Of a stretch of 7,901 bases of DNA, positions 5,020-7,901 are shown piece by piece (the first letter of the stretch is position 1; each line of letters begins with the position of its first letter). The notes under the pieces were generated by a model. The model had not been told where the DNA came from, ran no database searches, and saw nothing but the letters and a program-made list of their open reading frames with translations. The position numbers were made by a program, and so were the translations under genes. The DNA is from Caryophanon sp036309765. Its GTDB lineage: Bacteria > Bacillota > Bacilli > Bacillales_A > Planococcaceae. The DNA lies in contig JAXJTE010000232.1 of the NCBI GenBank assembly GCA_036309765.1, positions 1 through 7,901 of the forward strand, written 5' to 3'.

Positions 5020-6411
5020 TTATAGGCCGACGATGTTGTTACGTCCGCGGTCTTTCGCTTTGTATAAGTTGTCATCGGCAAGCTTTGTAGCGGTTGTTAG
5101 TTCGCTTGCTTGTGAAACGGAGGCAACCCCGATACTACACGTAATCTGTAGCGTGTGCTCATCCAAACGAAGCGGCGTACTTTGAAGTGTTTCATGCAGG
5201 CGTTCCACCCATGCCGCTGCTTGGTCGAGCGGGCGATACATGACGATAATGAACTCGTCGCCACCGAAGCGGATGCAGTGGTGCTGGGCGTGATGCATTG
5301 TACGCTGAATCAGATGGGCAACCTCGATAATAATATCGTCGCCAACTGCATGCCCGTACGTATCGTTAATTTGTTTGAAGTGGTCAATGTCAAGCACGGC
5401 AACGGTCACTGTTTGTGGTGCATCGGCAAGCTCTTTTTCTAGCTTCGTGAGTAGACGGCGGTTGTTTAACGACGTCAGCGGGTCTTCAAACGCTAAGTTG
5501 CGCAAGTCCTTCGTTTTGAGTTCGGCTGCGTATTTGCTAGAACGGTCGAGCAACGCCTCCTCTAAATTTGCCTCAAGCGATTCGTTTAGCACGGTCGCAA
5601 ATTCGTACGCTTCTTTATAGCGCCCCTCTTTTGCCGCGTAGTCAATCCAAATTTTTAAATGCACTTTATGTAAGCGATACTCACCTTGATTTTTCATCAC
5701 CTTAAACTGTGAATCAAATAGCGTGAATGCTTCGTCAATCAATCCTTTTTCGTACAAAATGATAGCTTTCCATCGCTTGAACGTATTCATCTGTGCGGCT
5801 TGTGGCTGTAAATAGTTGAGCGCCTCAAGCTCTTGTAAATACGCGTCGGCCTTGTCGAATTGTTTCACTAAACAGTAGTGCGCGATGTAGCCTAAATACA
5901 CTTCGGCTGTACTGTATTGTACGTAAGAGTTCGTCGAGTCGAGCTGCTTTGCCTTTTCCATACCGCGCTCAAGTACAGCGAAGCCTTCGTTGTAGCGCTC
6001 TAAATCGCGGTAAATTGAGGCGAAGTTCGAAGCGGTCGTTAACATCGCCGTGTTTGGCAGCTGCTCGGCGATTTTAATGCATTTTTTATACATTTCAATG
6101 CACTGGTCAAAGTCATGCCAAAAATAAAATAACGTCGCCTGTGCCATGTAGAAGCGGTGGCGATCCGCAAGTGTTAAAAATGCTTCGTATGGCTCGATGT
6201 CAGAAATGTGTTCATCGACAAATCGCACGCGCTCTAAATTGAAGTAGCACACAATCATTAATATTTTAACGCGCACAAAATTTTCGTAGTCCTCACATGC
6301 TTTATAATACGCAGCAAGTTCGCGGAGTAATGGTAAAACTTGCTCATATTGTCCAATTTTTAACAGACGTTCAACTTCTTCACGTAATCGTTCGTTCAAA
6401 TTAATGCTCAT
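5020..6411 (-). CDS. TPR-GGDEF diguanylate cyclase, cytosolic
   Basis: A 463-residue protein. Residues about 10-280 are an all-helical array of TPR-like repeats (for example the blocks around 98-115, 140-156 and 181-195) and serve as a likely protein- or peptide-sensing module. Residues 283-305 form a short helical linker. The GGDEF domain runs from about 305 to 463: DPLTSLNNRR (310-319), metal-binding DIDHFKQIND (341-350), an intact GGDEF signature (383-387), SIGVA (426-430) and the DNLYKAKDRGRNN ending. Synthesis of c-di-GMP from two GTP is therefore predicted. The inhibitory RxxD normally found five residues before GGDEF reads HAQH (374-377), so product feedback at that site is probably absent. 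No membrane segment is visible. AAAGGTG lies before the ATG. The gene is divergent from ribA and ends at a shared terminator. Confidence 0.93.
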   Translation of the reverse strand: MSINLNERLREEVERLLKIGQYEQVLPLLRELAAYYKACEDYENFVRVKILMIVCYFNLERVRFVDEHISDIEPYEAFLTLADRHRFYMAQATLFYFWHDFDQCIEMYKKCIKIAEQLPNTAMLTTASNFASIYRDLERYNEGFAVLERGMEKAKQLDSTNSYVQYSTAEVYLGYIAHYCLVKQFDKADAYLQELEALNYLQPQAAQMNTFKRWKAIILYEKGLIDEAFTLFDSQFKVMKNQGEYRLHKVHLKIWIDYAAKEGRYKEAYEFATVLNESLEANLEEALLDRSSKYAAELKTKDLRNLAFEDPLTSLNNRRLLTKLEKELADAPQTVTVAVLDIDHFKQINDTYGHAVGDDIIIEVAHLIQRTMHHAQHHCIRFGGDEFIIVMYRPLDQAAAWVERLHETLQSTPLRLDEHTLQITCSIGVASVSQASELTTATKLADDNLYKAKDRGRNNIVGL

Positions 6412-6577
6412 ACATCTTCACACCTTTTAATTATAAGTTATACGTATATTTGTTAATACATTAAGCTAAAAGAACTAAATGGGCAAGAGCAATTTGCATA
6501 GTCGGAATAAACAATTTACATCGGCATTTAGAGTAAAGCGAAGTAGGGAACGTGGCGTAACAATATGAGCGTTTTAG

Positions 6578-6606
6578 TTGAAAAAATATATCGTTTGCGA
6601 TTTAAT
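6578..6606 (+). promoter_or_regulatory. Predicted sigma-A promoter of ribA-ribD
   Basis: TTGAAA (6578-6583, five of six) and TTTAAT (6601-6606, five of six) are exactly 17 bases apart. Start is expected near 6613, giving a leader of about 50 bases to the ribA ATG. That is too short for an FMN (RFN) riboswitch, and its conserved blocks were not seen. The gap to the divergent cyclase gene is 252 bases. Confidence 0.6.
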
Positions 6607-6626
6607 TTACTTACGAAAAGTAATTA
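6603..6626. repeat. Imperfect inverted repeat at the ribA transcription start
   Basis: TAATTTACTT (6603-6612) and AAGTAATTA (6618-6626) are reverse complements except for one extra T in the left arm, around a 5-base centre. It overlaps the -10 and predicted start, the place for a repressor operator. AT-rich chance similarity is possible. Confidence 0.35.
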
Positions 6627-6663
6627 CTGTCGAAAATTATGGGAAATTAGGTGAACGACAACA

Positions 6664-7398
6664 ATGAATACGAAAAATACATTACACATTTTACAACAAA
6701 AAATACAATTTACTCAATTTCATGAGGAACAGCTAGCCATTGTCGGCCCAGTGAAGCTGCCGGTCGTACAACGTGAGCTTGAAGCGACATTTCAGTGGTA
6801 TAGCTGGATGCGCACGCCGAAGCATTTTACAGCAGCGGACGTGATCGACGCGTTACCAGCGATGGAGCTTGCACAGGAGCAGCAATCATCGGTGCTCGTA
6901 TACGGCGATTTTGAAGCGGCTAGCAATCCGCTCGTGCGCTTCCACAGCATTTGCCATACAGGAGATATTTTCGGCTCACAGCGCTGCGACTGCGGCTTCC
7001 AGCTACATGAGTCGATGAAGATGATTGTCGAGCACGGCGCAGGGGCAATTTTTTACATTGCGAATCATGAAGGGCGCGGCATCGGCTTGTTTTCAAAATC
7101 ACTGGCGTACGTGTTACAGCAAGAGGGCTTTGACACAGTAGAGGCAAACGAGGCGCTCGGCTTTGACGACGATACGCGTGACTATAGCGAGGCGTTAACG
7201 GTGCTACAGGCGCTGCGTCAGCAACCCGTGACACTTATTACGAACAATCCGAAAAAGCTCGCAGCACTGCAAGCAGCGGGACTCTCAGCACACGGTCATG
7301 TTCCGCTATGGGGCGGCGTAACCGATACGAATCGCTTTTATTTAGAAACGAAAATCGCTAAGTCTGGTCATGCACGAGACGGCAGTTGGATGGTGTAG
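6664..7398 (+). CDS. ribA: Stand-alone GTP cyclohydrolase II, N-terminally extended
   Basis: A 244-residue protein predicted to open GTP to 2,5-diamino-6-ribosylamino-pyrimidinone phosphate with loss of formate and pyrophosphate, the first riboflavin step. Zinc ligands are C97, C108 and C110 in CHTGDIFGSQRCDC. The conserved EGRGIG lies at 136-141, the tyrosine of LAY at 149, DTVEAN at 157-162, the D170/R172 pair in DDDTRDY, TNNPKKL at 193-199 and the late VPLWGG...YLETK...SGH block. It lacks the DHBP synthase half of the usual Bacillus RibBA fusion. About 80 N-terminal residues replace the short start of the E. coli enzyme (about 196 residues), with the cyclohydrolase core beginning near 78. 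AGGTGA lies about 10 bases before the ATG. The stop is 3 bases before ribD, so the two are probably translationally coupled. Confidence 0.9.
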   Translation: MNTKNTLHILQQKIQFTQFHEEQLAIVGPVKLPVVQRELEATFQWYSWMRTPKHFTAADVIDALPAMELAQEQQSSVLVYGDFEAASNPLVRFHSICHTGDIFGSQRCDCGFQLHESMKMIVEHGAGAIFYIANHEGRGIGLFSKSLAYVLQQEGFDTVEANEALGFDDDTRDYSEALTVLQALRQQPVTLITNNPKKLAALQAAGLSAHGHVPLWGGVTDTNRFYLETKIAKSGHARDGSWMV

Positions 7399-7401
7399 CA
7401 C

Positions 7402-7901
7402 ATGATGACGCATACAGATTATATGAAACTTGCATTACAGCTAGCCGCAAGCGCACGCGGCAACACGAACCCGAATCCACTTGTTGGGGCGGTGATTGTG
7501 AAAGATGGTGTCATCGTCGGCACAGGCATGCACCGAAAAGCGGGCGAGCCACATGCCGAAGTACACGCCTTTAATATGGCGGGCGAGCAAGCAAAAGGCG
7601 CAACGCTTTACGTGACGCTGGAGCCGTGTTCACATTACGGCAAAACGCCACCGTGTGCACTGCGCGTCAAGGAATCGGGCGTATCGCGTGTGTTCGTGGC
7701 GATGCAAGACCCGAATCCAAGCGTGGCAGGTCGCGGCATTCAACTGTTGCGCGATGCAGGCATTGAAGTCGAAGTCGGGCTTTTAGAGGACGAGGCGCGT
7801 TTAGTAAACGAGCGCTTCATTCACAATATGCTGACGAATCGCCCGTTCATTCGCACGAAATACGCAATGACGCTCGACGGTAAAATCGCAACGCATACAG
7901 G
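7402..7901 (+). CDS. ribD: Riboflavin bifunctional deaminase/reductase, N-terminal part (3' end outside window)
   Basis: 166 codons are open to the end of the window. The protein is the cytosolic diaminohydroxyphosphoribosylaminopyrimidine deaminase / 5-amino-6-(5-phosphoribosylamino)uracil reductase. Deaminase motifs: NPLVGAVIVKDG (25-36), HAEVHA (51-56, zinc His51 and proton-shuttle Glu53) and PCSHYGKTPPC (75-85, zinc Cys76 and Cys85). MQDPNP and VAGRGI follow. KYAMTLDGKIAT (from 153) opens the reductase domain. It resembles B. subtilis RibG/RibD closely as I recall it. Two adjacent ATG codons (7402, 7405) are possible starts; I use the first. The ribosome binding site lies in the end of ribA (GGATGGTG). 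About 200 further residues are expected outside the window. Confidence 0.95.
   Translation, partial: MMTHTDYMKLALQLAASARGNTNPNPLVGAVIVKDGVIVGTGMHRKAGEPHAEVHAFNMAGEQAKGATLYVTLEPCSHYGKTPPCALRVKESGVSRVFVAMQDPNPSVAGRGIQLLRDAGIEVEVGLLEDEARLVNERFIHNMLTNRPFIRTKYAMTLDGKIATHT

Noticed and set aside
6430..6456. TATAAT with TTAACA upstream of the cyclase gene
   Set aside because: Spacing is only 15 bases and the start would fall within the ribosome binding site, so it is not a credible promoter as read.

Overview
The window looks like a low-to-moderate-GC Bacillota chromosome, most likely the Planococcaceae side of Bacillales (Lysinibacillus/Solibacillus/Sporosarcina-like). The pointers are a meso-diaminopimelate dehydrogenase gene, strong AGGAGG-type ribosome binding sites, Rho-independent terminators with U-tracts, a T-box riboswitch and a CodY-like box. 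The genus is inferred from gene content only.

Layout. Bases 1-564 (+) are the 3' part of ddh (lysine/peptidoglycan precursor synthesis), ending at a hairpin shared with a convergent small GNAT acetyltransferase gene (613-888, -). Upstream of that gene on the minus strand is leuA (951-2525, -). It has a full leader: a CodY-like box, a TTGACA promoter and a leucine-specific T-box with a CUC specifier and terminator. Next come an NRDE/TANGO2-family gene (2849-3607, -) and a 34-codon, strongly acidic ORF (3730-3834, -) with its own promoter, ribosome binding site and terminator.

Bases 3835-4331 form a long stretch with no clear large gene. It holds a structured inverted-repeat element (4055-4115) whose arm contains the Shine-Dalgarno sequence of a possible 35-codon ORF on the minus strand. 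A hemolysin III/PAQR-family membrane protein gene follows (4332-4973, +). It converges on a cytosolic TPR-GGDEF diguanylate cyclase gene (5020-6411, -), with a terminator between them. Divergent from the cyclase is a riboflavin-type pair: stand-alone GTP cyclohydrolase II (6664-7398, +) and ribD (7402 to the window end, +). Their short predicted leader has no room for an FMN riboswitch.

How the genes fit together. Most genes are single housekeeping or regulatory units rather than one system. Leucine synthesis is predicted to be controlled twice, by CodY at initiation and by uncharged tRNA-Leu at the T-box. The ribA-ribD pair would supply the first steps of riboflavin or a related pyrimidine-derived pathway. 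I saw no CRISPR array, tRNA, rRNA, phage gene or intact insertion sequence. The least explained parts are the acidic micro-ORF, the 4055-4115 element, the palindrome at 906-932 and the ribA control region.
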